A DNA stretch of 64,000 nucleotides, taken from Malurus cyaneus samueli (Eukaryota > Chordata > Aves > Passeriformes > Maluridae). The position numbers and the translations under genes were made by a program. The stretch covers positions 13,165,030 to 13,229,029 of the forward strand of contig CM019238.1 in NCBI GenBank assembly GCA_009741485.1. Reading direction: 5' to 3'. Positions 10,195-21,009 of the stretch are shown one piece after another. The stretch's first letter is position 1, and each line of letters starts with the position of its first letter. Under the pieces are notes generated by a model. The model made no database searches. It saw nothing but the letters and a program-made list of their open reading frames with translations, and was not told the origin of the DNA.

Positions 10195-10345
10195 TTGTTC
10201 TATTCCTGACGGATCCTGGCCACTGGAATATCCATCTGAAAATCAAATAAAATAGCCAAGCCCCCTGCGTGCTGCATATTTTATGGGCTGCTCCCTGACT
10301 TCCATTGTTTCCCATTGTTTAGACTATTAGTCAGAACAATTTGTC
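10195..10345. promoter_or_regulatory. AT-rich island with three SOX-like motifs
   Basis: ATTGTT occurs at 10303-10308 and 10313-10318 and AACAAT at 10335-10340, all within 38 bases. The 10-base spacing of the first two is one helical turn. No TE remnant is present. Function is inferred only from motif clustering. Confidence 0.3.
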
Positions 10346-11387
10346 ATCCTACCCCTGCTGCCTGCTGGGATTCTGGGATTCAGCGTGTTTGGGAGATGGA
10401 GCCTGTGCTGCTGCCTCGCTGGGCTTCAGCACAGCCCAAATATCCTCACACTGCAGGGTTGGGGCGAGAAATCTGCAGTGGGGCTCATTCCTTACCCCCA
10501 AAACTTGCAGGCTGAGAACAAGGAAAAAAAACAAGCGGTGCGAGCTCTGGGGCAGCAGGTAAAGGAGGAAGAGGTACTGCAGGCAGAGCTGGCTGTGGAG
10601 AGGAACTGCCAGAGCAGGGAGAGGGTTTTTCCAGAGCTGCCAAGCTCCCGGTGCTGCAGCAGCTCCTGTCAGCTCCATTTCTCATCCCCCTCTCGGGCTG
10701 GGAGCCTGGAAAGCAGGGGGCAGCTCCTCCAGCTGCGGGCAGGAGCTCATCCCAAGCAAAGGGACTTGTGTTCCCATTCCTGCTCCGATCCCTTCAGGAG
10801 TTCCTCACATTATAAACACCTCTTCGGGACACAGTGATTGCTCTGGCTGCTGGGATTTTGCCTGCCCTGGCAGCTTCACACGGAGTCAGGAGTGGGAGGG
10901 ATGGTTCGGGCTCGGAGGGAGCGGCAGCAGGGAGCTGGAGCCTGCAAATCGAGAGGATGAGCTCTGCCATGCTGTTCCAGTCTCCTCCTGAGGAGCCAAG
11001 GGAATGATTTCCATGCTTGCACCAATTCCCAGTGCTGAGCCAGAGGCCAGCTCTCCACCCCCAGCTGTCCCAGGACTGTCTCCAGCCTCCCCACAGCCCC
11101 TCGTGGCTGCTGGACCCTCTGACCTCCCCCTCTCCCCAATCTCCCCAGCACAGTCTGAGCAGCCAGGAGCAGAACTCACAGCTGCTTTCCCAAATTCCCA
11201 TTTTTAAAAAAAAAAACTCCTCCCAAATTTTTCCTGCCCTTTGTGACACTCGTCCTTGGCTCAGCTCTGCCCATCAGACAGCCAAATGTGTTTGATGGAA
11301 CCTGTCACCTGCTGATCCTGACCTTTGCCCACTTGTCCCCACGTGTTGGGCTGCTCTGGGAGTTCCCTCTCCATCCCTGGGAACTAG
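10346..11387. other. unique non-coding sequence
   Basis: Contains an A10 run near 11206 and no TE. A CTCF-like core (GCAGGGGGCAGC) lies at 10713-10724 but lacks the flanking CC. Nothing else stands out. Confidence 0.4.
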
Positions 11388-11548
11388 ATGGGGCTGCCAC
11401 ATCCCTGGAATTGTTTCAGGTGAGGCTGGGTGGGGCTTGGAGCAGCCTGGAATAGTGGAAGGTGTCCCCGACAACAGCAGGGGGTGGAGTTGGGTGGGCT
11501 TTAAAGTCCCTCCAGCCCGAACCATCTTGGGATTCTGTGTTTCTATGG
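11388..11548 (+). mobile_element. CR1 LINE 3' fragment
   Basis: Shows 'gggctgccacatccctgg', 'gcttggagcagcctggaatagtgg', 'aaggtgtcccc' and 'tttaaagtccctccagcc', ending in 'gattctgtgtttctatgg'. About 160 bases of the terminal region remain. Confidence 0.9.
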
Positions 11549-12164
11549 AAAAGAGAGGCAGTGACCACCTGGGCATTGCTTTCCAGACAAGACGAGAAGG
11601 GATAAGATGCTCCTGGTCATACTCTGCCCAAACATCTGTGACTTGCTGTGGGACCAGCAGGCTCTTGGCCCTGAGAAGGGCCCAGGGGACTCTGGATGGC
11701 AGAAAAGTTGGAATTTTGACTGATCCCCAAGGCCTTCGAAGATGCTGTAAAGCCAGTGGGGCTGTGAGGACCTGCCTTCATTCCCAAACATCCATCTTCC
11801 AACAAAAACATGCTGTCCAGGTCAAGCCCTTCCTTTCAGCAGCTCTGGCCTCCCGCTCTCACCCCTTCCTTGCCCCCAGGCTGCTCATCAAACCCAAGGA
11901 CAGCATCCCTTGGAGCTGCATCCCAGAGCACGCTGGAAATTCAGGCCTTGCCTGGGAGGCAGAGCAAATGCCCGTAAAATCCTTGAATGGAAACAGAAGT
12001 GCCTGTTATTAGGAGGAAAAGAGAGAGGAGAAGAAAGAAAGGGAAGGAGGAACCTGGAACCTGCCCCATCCACGCACAGAGATGTGTCCCTACACGACAG
12101 GACAGGTGGGACACGGCCATGTCCCCATGTTCATCTCCTCCCCAGGGGTGACCACGCTCCAGCC
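11549..12164. other. unique non-coding sequence
   Basis: No recognisable gene or repeat. A purine-rich stretch (gaggaaaagagagaggag) lies at 12010-12050. Confidence 0.4.
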
Positions 12165-12700
12165 AGGCACCCTCTCCCCCGGCTCAGCTCCCCCGCGGCT
12201 GGCAAGGGGTTAACTCCCAGCAGCTGCTCCCCAGATGCCGGTTCTGGAATTCACATTTGTGTAATAATAAACCTCGGGGAAAGCGCTGCTGCTGGGGGGT
12301 GGCTTTGTCCCCCCTCTCTCCCCGCTCGGAGCCAGCGTGCGGCTGCCAAGGGGCGGCAGGAGAGGGGTGGCAGCCCAGGTGCTGCGGGATCCTCCCTCCG
12401 GACTCCCAGGGAGATGAATTAGGGGCCGCTAGAGGAGCCGCTCTGCTCTCCACAGCGCTTCCCATTTTTCCTGCCGCGCACCCCCGGCGTGCTGGGACAT
12501 CCCACGGGACCCTGGAGGGGGCACGGCAGAGCGGGTCCCCCCGAGCGGGGCAGCACTGGGGTGTAATTGGTTTCAGGAGAGAGGGGTGAGGAGAGACGGA
12601 CATAAATTTCCTTGAGAGGCTTTCTCCCTAATGGCTCGCATCGCCCGGCAGGGCAGCACACCTGCTTCCAATAGCGGCTGCGGCTCCTGCCGCGGGTGCA
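12165..12700. other. CpG-rich patch
   Basis: GC-rich with repeated CpG (12180-12200, 12275-12340, 12470-12550, 12640-12700). It may be a weak CpG island. A CpG-dense continuation lies at 12955-13060. No coding exon with splice signals was identified. Confidence 0.3.
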
Positions 12701-14184
12701 GGAGAGGGGCTGTGCTTCCATCGGCTCTGCTGGCCACGGGCATCCCGCTCCAGCAGGGAGAGAGCTTTGCCCGGATTTCCAAAGGGATCACCATGGCTTT
12801 GGGACCCTGTGCTTTCCCCTTTCCTGGCGTGTCCACCTTTCCCTCACCCAGAGCTGCAGCCCCACTCCTGGGCACCTCTGAAGAGCTCCTGACCACCCGC
12901 ACTGCCCAGCCCATCACAGCTCACCCCAGGAGGATGCTCCAGAGCTGCACAACCGGATCCAAATAGGTCACGGACCTCGAGCGGAGGCGGCGAGAAGACT
13001 CCAAACGCTGCCGCCCTCAAAGCATCTCCGGCTTCACGGTCCCGGCTCGGACCCACCAAAGCCTCGGGAGTTATGTGGAGAGCTGGACAGGGATCAGAGG
13101 TTTGGCTGTGAGTGGGAGCAGCGGCAGGAAGAGTTCGGGGGGTCCGGATTGAGCTGATCTGTCGCTCCGTTTGGAATGAAACCCTAAACCGGGTCAGCTT
13201 CCAAGAGAGCATTTCTGCTTTTCTCCGGCTCTCGGTGCTGTGTTTCACACGGCAGGACAGGGGGTGGCACGGAGGTGGGAGAGTCTCTGCTGAGCCAGGC
13301 TGGCTCCCTGCTGAGGGAACCCACAAGAGCTGGGTGACAGAGGGGTCCCAGCTCAGTCCCTGTCCGCAGACCCTCCCCAAACCCTCCGGAACCGCAGCCT
13401 CTCGGAGATGCATTTCACACCTTTCCCAAGGGCTTTGCCGGCGGGGTCGGGGGTCCTGTCCTCACTCAGGGTGCCCTGCAGGATGGATCTCAGCTGTGAC
13501 ATCCTAACTGTGGCATCCCAGTGACATGGGTGGATCCACCTGCTCCGATCTCTGAGGTTCCTGAGCATCTCTGATCCCCCAGGTCAGGCAGGAGGGTGTG
13601 ACAGTGTGGGGGCTCATCCCTCTCCTTCTCCCCAGGACAGCCTTACTCATCCCTGCTGTTTGGCAGCGCTCAGGCAGTGCTGTCCCAGCCCTCCCCAATG
13701 CAGAGGGTGTTGGGGAAGCAGCTGGGAGTGGGAGAGCCTGTGAAACATGAAGATCCAGAGTGGGGGGACAGCGGGGGCAGTTGAACTTTTGGTCCAGGAG
13801 GGTGGCCATGGAAAACATCCTGCTCTCCTTCCCAAAGAGCTGCGAGGGATCAAAGATCTCTGTCTGTGGCCAGCTGGCACCTGCTTCCCTCTGGAAAAGC
13901 ATCTTCCTGGCAGCAACTATAGACGATCCCAAACCACCAAGGACTGGATGTGCTCTCCTTGTGCGCAGCTTGTTTGGCTCCATGAGTGGTTCTATGCACC
14001 TGGAATCTCCAAGAGGGATTATTTCTGAACCCACCCCCTCTGAGGGATTTCTGTGTGTCCCTGGGAATTGCCCCCAGCCAGGCTGCAGCCAGCCCAGCAG
14101 TGCGGCTCTACCTGTGCGTCCACCACTGGAGGGCTCCAGGACTGCTGCAGGAAAACGGATGGAGCTGGGGAAGGGGCAGGAGGT
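12701..14184. other. unique non-coding sequence
   Basis: CpG-dense spots occur at 12955-13060 and 13380-13460. No TE, minisatellite or recognised protein segment was found. Confidence 0.4.
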
Positions 14185-14255
14185 GATTCAGGTAATCCAT
14201 ACCTGAATCCTGGTCTGATCCTACAGCAGAACCCACTCCTGAAGCTGTGGGTTCT
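14185..14255. other. two adjacent perfect hairpins
   Basis: GATTCAGGTA (14185-14194) and TACCTGAATC (14200-14209) form a 10-base-pair stem with a 5-base loop. AGAACCCAC (14228-14236) and GTGGGTTCT (14247-14255) form a 9-base-pair stem with a 10-base loop. They sit 18 bases apart. No known RNA family was recognised. Confidence 0.6.
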
Positions 14256-15085
14256 ATATCTGATCCCACACCTGACCCTACACCTGGCCAGGAGCAGCTC
14301 CAGGGGTGAAATGGCCCTCAGGGTGACCCCACGGAGCTGCTGCTCTGGAGCTGCTGCCTTCTCTGCTGGGTGAGGGGGTTTCTCCATCAGAAGAATAAAA
14401 AATTAAAGCAAAGCAACCCCAGCCTCCAAATTTATCTCCAAAGGCCTCGTTATGACCATTTTATTTGCTGGATCCAGTCCAGGAGCTCGCTGGCCAAAGC
14501 TCCTTGATTTTCCCCTCCAGCGTGCCGGGGGGAGCAGCCTGGCTGGGGTCCCGAGCTCGGGATCCGAGGAGCCTGGTCTGCCTTTGGAAAACGCTGTTAA
14601 TTGACATGAGAAAATAATCCCAGGCTCTTTCTCTCTGGAGCAGGGAAGGATCTCCTCACAGCACGGCTTGAAAAGGAGCGCGGCTTTTGGGGGACTGCAA
14701 ATGCATCCGTCAAAATAGCATTCCCTGGGCCAAAACTCTCCCCTGGGGCAAGGCCATCTGCTTCCAAAGTCTCTGGAGATGCCCATGGCTGCTGGTCTCA
14801 CATGGATGTGGAGTGGCTACAGCCCCTCAGTGCTGTGTCCCTTTCTGCTCCCATTCCTGCCACCCTCCTGCCTGTCCCCTGGTGGGTGCAGGATCCCACT
14901 GCCCCTGCTCCCTGTCCCTGATGCAGCCCCATGGGGATAATCCCTTGGGAACATTCCCAGGAAACATCCCAGCACATGCCAGGATCTCCACGGGAATTCA
15001 CGGCCCAAAGCAGGAGCAGGGATCCAGCAGGAATTTGGGATTGTGCACAGGGCAACTTCTATGGATCTAAAAGGGCTTGGAGTTG
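14256..15085. other. unique non-coding sequence
   Basis: No gene or repeat recognised. A short AT-rich spot (aaaaaattaaagcaaagc) is at 14396-14415. Confidence 0.4.
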
Positions 15086-15330
15086 CAGGACACAGAGAAT
15101 GATTTTCCAATGCCAGAGGGAAGGGTAAGATGGATATTGGGAGGAAATTCTTCCCTGTGAGGGTGGTGAGGGGTTGGGATGAAATTCCCAGAGAATCTGT
15201 GGCTGCCCCTGGATCCCTGGAAGTGTCCAAGTCCAGGCTGGATGGGGCTTGGAGCAGCCTGGAATGGTGGAATGGGATGGGCTTTAAGGTCCCTTCCAAC
15301 CCAAACAATTCCAGGATTTTATGATTCCAT
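15086..15330 (+). mobile_element. CR1 LINE 3' fragment
   Basis: Begins with 'ggacacagagaatgattttcca', continues through 'ttcttccctgtgagggtgg', 'gtggctgcccctgga' and 'ggaagtgtccaag', and ends in 'ccttccaacccaaacaattcc' and 'atgattcca'. The usual 'cctgcccatggcagg' block is deleted near 15268. Confidence 0.92.
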
Positions 15331-15589
15331 TACAGAGGCAAAACTGGATCAGGGAGCCCCTCCAGCACTGGAGACAGGCACAGGGCTCTGCCATCATCTC
15401 TGGGAGCTGGGAATTTCCAGCAGCAGTAAAATTGGCTTTTCCATTTGTATAAACTCCCCTGAAGTGGTGCCAAAAGCAGAGCGGACGAGAGGGGAATGGC
15501 AAATGGAGCAGAGGCCGGATTGATTATCGAGGATTCATTCCCTGAGGTTCCTGAGGTTTGCCAGAGACACAGCTCTCTTTGCACAGGGC

Positions 15590-15735
15590 TGGCATTTTAA
15601 CACTCACAAAATCAGCTATTAATAGTTAATGGCCAATTCAATAATTAATCAGTGTTTAACAAACGGGGGTGGAGGAGCCGCCTGTCTGCCACCAAAGTGG
15701 AATAATAAAGAGGAAAACTTTACAGTGACAGTGTC
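15590..15735. promoter_or_regulatory. AT-rich, TAAT-rich island
   Basis: Contains the palindrome CTATTAATAG and repeated TAATTA/AATAAT homeobox-type cores between 15610 and 15660, with no TE. It sits between two CR1 fragments. It is a candidate conserved non-coding element. Confidence 0.3.
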
Positions 15736-15767
15736 CAAGCGGGATTTTGGCTTTGTTTTGTTACTTT

Positions 15768-15966
15768 GAGGGTGGGGAGGCCCTGGCACACGTTGCCCAG
15801 AGATGCTGTGGGTTTCCTATCCCTGGAAGTGTCCAAGGTCAGGTTGGACAGGGATTGGAGCAACCTGGCACAGTGAAAGGGGTCCCTGTGCATGGCAGGA
15901 GTGGCACTGGATGGGCTCCAAGGGCTTTAAGGTCCTGCCAGCCTGAAGAATTCCAGTGACTCTGAG
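15768..15966 (+). mobile_element. CR1 LINE 3' fragment
   Basis: Shows 'gagggtggggaggccctggcac', 'ttgcccagagatgctgtgg', 'ggaagtgtccaaggtcaggttgg', 'tgcatggcagg' and 'ctttaaggtcctgcc'. It has the same orientation as the copy at 15086, 438 bases upstream. Confidence 0.92.
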
Positions 15967-16479
15967 GCTGGGAGGTGACCATGGGCACCCCGAGCTGCTC
16001 TGGGATCTCTCCTGACCTTGCCAGGCTGTGCCAGCAGTGAGACACCCCCAGTTCCTCCAAGCCCCTGTCCCCAGGAGCGCTGGAGCCAGGACACGCTCTG
16101 ACCCTTCACCTGTGCCGATCCCCTGGGGTCCTTTTTGACCACAAATAGACCCAGTGTGAAATTGCCCTAGATTTGTGTTAAACTGGCACTAATCATCCCC
16201 TAAATCCTGGTATTTGTGGGGAGGAGCTGAGTTACCAGGCAGGTGCTGCCACAGGCTGACACCTCTGGGGACCTCAAAGGGCAGTGAGTGCCCAGGCTTT
16301 CTCTGGAGCATTTGGAGCAGGGGAGACTGTCCATCCCAAATCCCAGCCATGTCTGGGTCCTCACCCTGGACTGAGAGCTGATGGGGTGGGGAGGGACCCC
16401 CAGAAGGTCCTGGCAGGGACATAGCACCAACCCCTCCACCACAGAGGGGCTGCGGCAGCTCGGAGCCAGCCCTGGGCAT
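15967..16479. other. unique non-coding sequence
   Basis: Nothing recognisable as a gene or repeat. Confidence 0.4.
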
Positions 16480-16935
16480 TTGTAAAATAAAGGCTGATTA
16501 TTAACAGTACTTGAGATGTTCATGTTCCGTCTCCCTCGGGAGGCTCATTCCGTGCTGATTATCATATTTTTAAAATGTAATGAATTTATGGAGATAATTC
16601 AATCCCACTGACTAGGGATGTGCCTCACTCCTGCCACGAGGAAAGCTGCTGCGTGTGTGAAAATGGAAATTGCTGCGGCACTTTCCATGGCTTTTGCCTG
16701 TCCTCCCCTTCCAAAGGATCCCAAAATGCTTTGCAGGCTCTATCTGCTGGTGGGATCGACCAGAAGCACATCCCTCCCCAGGAACGTCCTCACCTCTGGG
16801 CTGCAACACAGAAACTCTTTAACTAGAAGCAGAAATGTAATCAGATTAATTAAGTAAGTACAATTCAGAGGCAAGAAAGTCAATTAAAGGAATCATAAGT
16901 CAATATGGAAATAGAAGGAGCTGGCTTTGAAGAAG
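16480..16935. promoter_or_regulatory. AT-rich islands
   Basis: Two AT-rich stretches (16480-16620 and 16815-16930) with TTATCA, TAATGAATTTAT and AGATTAATTAAG flank a GC-richer middle. They are TE-free and TAAT-rich, so candidate conserved elements. The 11 bp minisatellite starts 110 bases downstream. Confidence 0.25.
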
Positions 16936-17043
16936 GATTAGAGATAGCGAGGCTCGAGAGCGGCGTTCCTTCAAACATCTGGGAGATGGCTCTGCAAGCA
17001 GCGCTGGGTGCTCGTGGAGGGATGGATCCAAGGGTGCAACAAA

Positions 17044-17615
17044 TTGTGCCAAACGTGTGCTAAACGTGTGCCAAACATGTGCCAAATGTGTGCCAAACGT
17101 GCACCAAATGTGCACCAAATGTGTGCCAAACCTGTGCCAAATGTGTGCCAATTGTGCACCAAGTACAAACCAAGCGTGTGCCAAGCGTGCACCAAACACA
17201 AACGAATTGTGCACCAAACCTGCACCAAACCTGCACCAAAACTGCACCAAAACTGCACCAACTGTGCACCAAATCTGCACCAAATCTGCACCAAAACTGC
17301 ACCAAACCTGCACCAAATCTGCACCAAAACTGCACCAAGTGTGCACCACACACGAACCAAGTGTGAAGTACTGAGTGTGCACCAAGTGTGCACCAAACAG
17401 GTCCCAAGAGTGCTCCAAGTGCACACAGAGAGTGCCCTGAGCCCCACGTGCACATGAAGGATGGATGAAGCGTGTACCAAGTGTGCACCAACTGCACACC
17501 AGTTACACACCAGTTGCACATTAATTACACACCAGTTACACACTAAAAATGTGCCAAGTATGTACCAAGCATGTCCCAAATGTGCCCCAGGTGTCCCCAA
17601 GTGCCCCCAAGCCAT
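17044..17615 (+). repeat. 11 bp minisatellite, about 50 degenerate units
   Basis: Units follow TGYRCCAAAYN, for example TGTGCCAAACG, TGCACCAAATC and TGCACCAAAAC. The most regular part is 17215-17340; later units (17345-17615) are more degraded and pass into 'tgtccccaagtgcccc'. The plus strand is rich in A and C and poor in G apart from the TGYR step. Because the unit has no stop in any phase, long spurious frames (up to 221 codons) occur on both strands. Not a gene. Confidence 0.95.
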
Positions 17616-18214
17616 GCCAGCCCCTCTCCAGGACATGTCCCCATGTCTCTGATGCCCGAGGCCACCCAGGGGTTGGTGTGCTCCCTCCGCACAACCCTGA
17701 CACCATGTGTGTCATGCCATGTCACCTCTTGTGTCACCTGCAGAGGAGCAGGGCTGTCCCCTCATTCCCTCCCTGCTCTCCAGCTCTGAATATCCTTTGC
17801 TTTTCCACCACATTTCCTTTCCTTCCTTCCTTTCTTTCTTCCTGCAAAACCTCCCCACCACGGGTGTCTTCCTGCTCCCATAAATCTCCTGCAGGGGCTG
17901 AAATGGTGGCATTGAAGAAGGATCTTTTTTTGTGCAAATTTCAATAAATGCCACTGGAACAACATGGGAAATGATCCTGAAAATGCAGGAGCAGAAAGGA
18001 GAGAGAGAAATGGCAGCCAAGGGGGAAAGAGAGGGAAATGCTGGGATTCGAGGCTGCCAAACAATGCATTTAAATAATTCAATTTGCAAAAGCAGGGAAG
18101 AAAAGGAAGAGAAAAGAAAAGGGGAGGAAAAACCCAACTTGTGTAGCAAGCCCATAAATAACCTCAGAGAGGGGGAGGCTGGGAATGCAGGGTGGGCTGG
18201 GCCTTCTCCTCTTT
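17616..18214. other. unique sequence with pyrimidine and purine tracts
   Basis: A CCTT/CTTT tract lies at 17813-17842 and a GA-rich stretch at 17985-18130. No gene recognised. Confidence 0.5.
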
Positions 18215-18330
18215 GCATGAGACTCCATTAAAATACCAGGAAAAAATACGTATTTTTAATAGATTTGTCTGTAATTTCGCTTTTAATTCCTGAAATCCTC
18301 CCAGGCCCACGGCCATGTCGCCTTTCCAGC
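18215..18330. promoter_or_regulatory. AT-rich island with 16-base palindrome
   Basis: AAAAATACGTATTTTT at 18242-18257 is a perfect palindrome. It overlaps a MEF2-like TATTTTTAATAG and is followed by TTTTAATTCC. No TE is present. Confidence 0.3.
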
Positions 18331-19721
18331 CCAAGCTCTTGGATCTCTCCCCCTTGGATGCTCTCAGAAAGGTTCCCAGGAGAGCTGGAGGCTGAGGGCA
18401 TCATGAGCTGATGGCAGGGTGTCCCCCTGAGCAGATGCTGGGCTTGGGTGTTGAGGAGAGGCTGTTCCTGGAGAGGACAAAGTGCCATTTCCCAATTTAT
18501 TCCCAGCTGGAGTGGGCCTGCAAAGCCCCTTCTGGAGGTTGATGGGCAGCGCAGAGGGATTAACCCACAAACAGCTGTGGTGCCTTCACCCTAAAATACT
18601 CCCTGAAAGGGGATCCCGGTCCTACAGCTGAGCTCGGCCAATTGATTGTTTTTTTTTTGAAAGCACCTGTGCTGGGAAATGTCACTTGGCTCTGCTGAGG
18701 GGACAGAATAACCTGATTTAGGTCCCCAGTGCCAGGCAGAAGAGGGGTCCTGCACATCCCTTGATCCCTGCCAGCCACAGGCGCAGCTCAAATGGGTTCC
18801 CAGCATTGATCCCAAGTGGAACTGGGATGAACTGTGATGGGACAGAAGGGTTGAGGTGTGGGTGGGACCTCCCCATGCTCAGAGGGGCTGTGGTGGGGCA
18901 GAGCTGTATTCCCACCGCAGGGATTGGGATGGAAGCATTCCCAGCACATCCCTGTGGTTGCCATTCAAAGCCCTTCCACACCAGCACCCCTGGCTTTGCT
19001 GTGGGGTCAGAGCCCTCATTGGTCCTACCCGACACGGCCCAGTGACCCCACAGTGGGGTTTGGGGGCTGCCAGGCACCTTCTCCCAAAGAGGAAAGGTTG
19101 CAATAGCTGGGGCTGGGAGCTGGGCTCATTCCTGGCTCCAGGAGGTCTTCACAGGAATGGAAGTGAAGGGGAAGGCACAGCCCCTGTCCCACTGTCCTAC
19201 CAAACCCAGACCAAGGTGTGCCACCACAGCCCAGCCTCAAAGGGCACAGCCTCAATTTGTGTCTCCAGTTAGGCTGGAGTCAGATTTCAGCACACGTCTG
19301 CTGGGTTCCAAATGTTAATTCCTGTCTTTTCTTCCCTCCTTTTTTTCCTCCTGGGATCCCCCAGCTCTGGAGCAGGTCCCTGTCACTGATAGGGGTGGTG
19401 TGGAAGGCAGGGTGAGCAATTGGGGTCCTGCAGGAAGATCCTTCCCCAGAGCCACCCCAGAGGGTCAGATTTGCAGGGAGAAGGAAACAATCCCATCCCT
19501 GCAAACAATCACATCCCTGCACTTTCCATGCACTTCCCTTATGCTCAGCAGAGCGGGCCTGGACTCACTTTCCTTCCTTTCCCTCCAACGCTCTGATTTC
19601 AGGGTTAATTACTGCTTTTCCTTCAGCAGCAGCATTAATAAGGTTCCTCGTGGGGAATGTTCCAGCCTTTCTCTCCTGGGAGCCTCTCTGGAATACCAAA
19701 CCCTGATGTTTGGTCAGGGCT
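18331..19721. other. unique non-coding sequence
   Basis: A T9 run lies near 18650-18658. No repeat family or coding exon recognised. Confidence 0.4.
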
Positions 19722-19763
19722 GGTGTGACCACAGCCCAGCCAGGTGTGACCACAGCCTGGCCT
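19722..19763. repeat. 21 bp direct repeat with RUNX-like cores
   Basis: Two 21-base units (19722-19742 and 19743-19763) each contain TGTGACCACAG. ACCACA is the RUNX core in reverse. Confidence 0.5.
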
Positions 19764-20946
19764 GGTGGCTCTGGGACAGCCTGGGAATGTCACAGAGGTT
19801 GGGCTGGGCCAGGCTGGATGGGACATGAATCCATTTCTCCCAGAGCATCTGGCCTGCAGTTGGCAGACACAGCACTCAGCAACTTTGCCGGAGCCGAGGA
19901 AAGAAAAACGACAGAGTAAAAAATAGTCCTGATCCCCCGGGAGTCTCGTTCATTAAAAGACAACGTGGTTTATGGCTCACACGTCCTTCCCTCGGTGTTT
20001 TCCCGCATCCAGGACTCGGCCAGACAATAACTGAGGCTCCAGGAACCCTCCAAAGCATCTCAGGAGCTGTAACTCAGCCTCTGTCAGCGGCTCCGTCAGT
20101 CCCACCCCGGGACCACCCCAAGAGTGGGATCCCCCACCCTCTCCTCGCTGCTGACCCTGTCCCACTATGGCCATGGGGAATATGAGCTCACTGATTAGAA
20201 ATCAATGGGATTTCAGCTCACACCTGAGCCTGCTGCAGGGGAGGCTGCTCCCCACCCGGCGTGGCCTCTCCGTGCCCGCTCAGCAGATTCCAGCAGCTCC
20301 AGAGCTACTGAGGAGGTGACCCCGAGGAAAATCCCCACTTGGGCAAGGAAAGGCCCCAGCCAGCAGGGATGGAATCTTTGCAAGCCTCTGCTATGGGTCA
20401 CGATCTGCTGAGCCCCAGAGTGCCCAATCCTGCAGGGATGGGCTGGTCAATCCTCAGGGATTTTTCAGGGACATGAAGAACGGGCAGGACCAGGGAAGAA
20501 GAGCTCTGCCATGCAGTACGAAGGTGCAGGGCGCTGTTGGCAGTCCAGAAGGTGGGAATGCACATCCTGGTGAGGGTGACATCCTGGGGAGGTGACAACA
20601 GCCACCAGCTCACCACAGCCACCCTGCACTGCTCTCCTCACAAAGTCCACTCCAGTCTCCAGCGATGCTGCTGGAAGAACCATGGAGCAGATCCATCCTC
20701 TCCAAATCCTTCCTCCTCCTCCTCCTGCCACTCAGGAAACTCCTCTGTTCCAACCCCACTGCTACTGCTGAGCTCTGGAGAGACCAAAATTTTTCTGTTC
20801 TCACCTTGTGTACCTTTGGACATCTCCTGCCTGCTCCTCCAGCCCTCTCTATCCTGCAGCTTGGAGTCCAAGGTGGAATACCCAGGCTAAATCCAGACAC
20901 TCCACGGGACTTTACTCACCTCTTCATGGACCAGGAAGGCTCCCAA
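19764..20946. other. unique non-coding sequence
   Basis: No gene or repeat recognised. Confidence 0.4.
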
Positions 20947-21009
20947 CAGCTCCATTTTTTCAGCACCCAACAGTTCATTCCCATCCCTCAGCTCCATTTT
21001 TTCAGCACC
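20947..21009 (+). repeat. 21 bp direct repeat, 42 bp period
   Basis: The same 21 bases, beginning CAGCTCC and ending TTCAGCACC, occur at 20947-20967 and 20989-21009. TTCAGCACC equals the left half of the REST/NRSF element; the right half is not present. Confidence 0.7.

Noticed and set aside
10510..10557. 48-base microexon candidate between a CAG and a GTAAAG
   Set aside because: The acceptor lacks a pyrimidine tract, and the frame continues past both borders, so nothing distinguishes it from chance.
16900..17636. 199- to 221-codon frames rich in Trp, Cys and His
   Set aside because: They are produced by the 11 bp minisatellite and occur on both strands in several phases.
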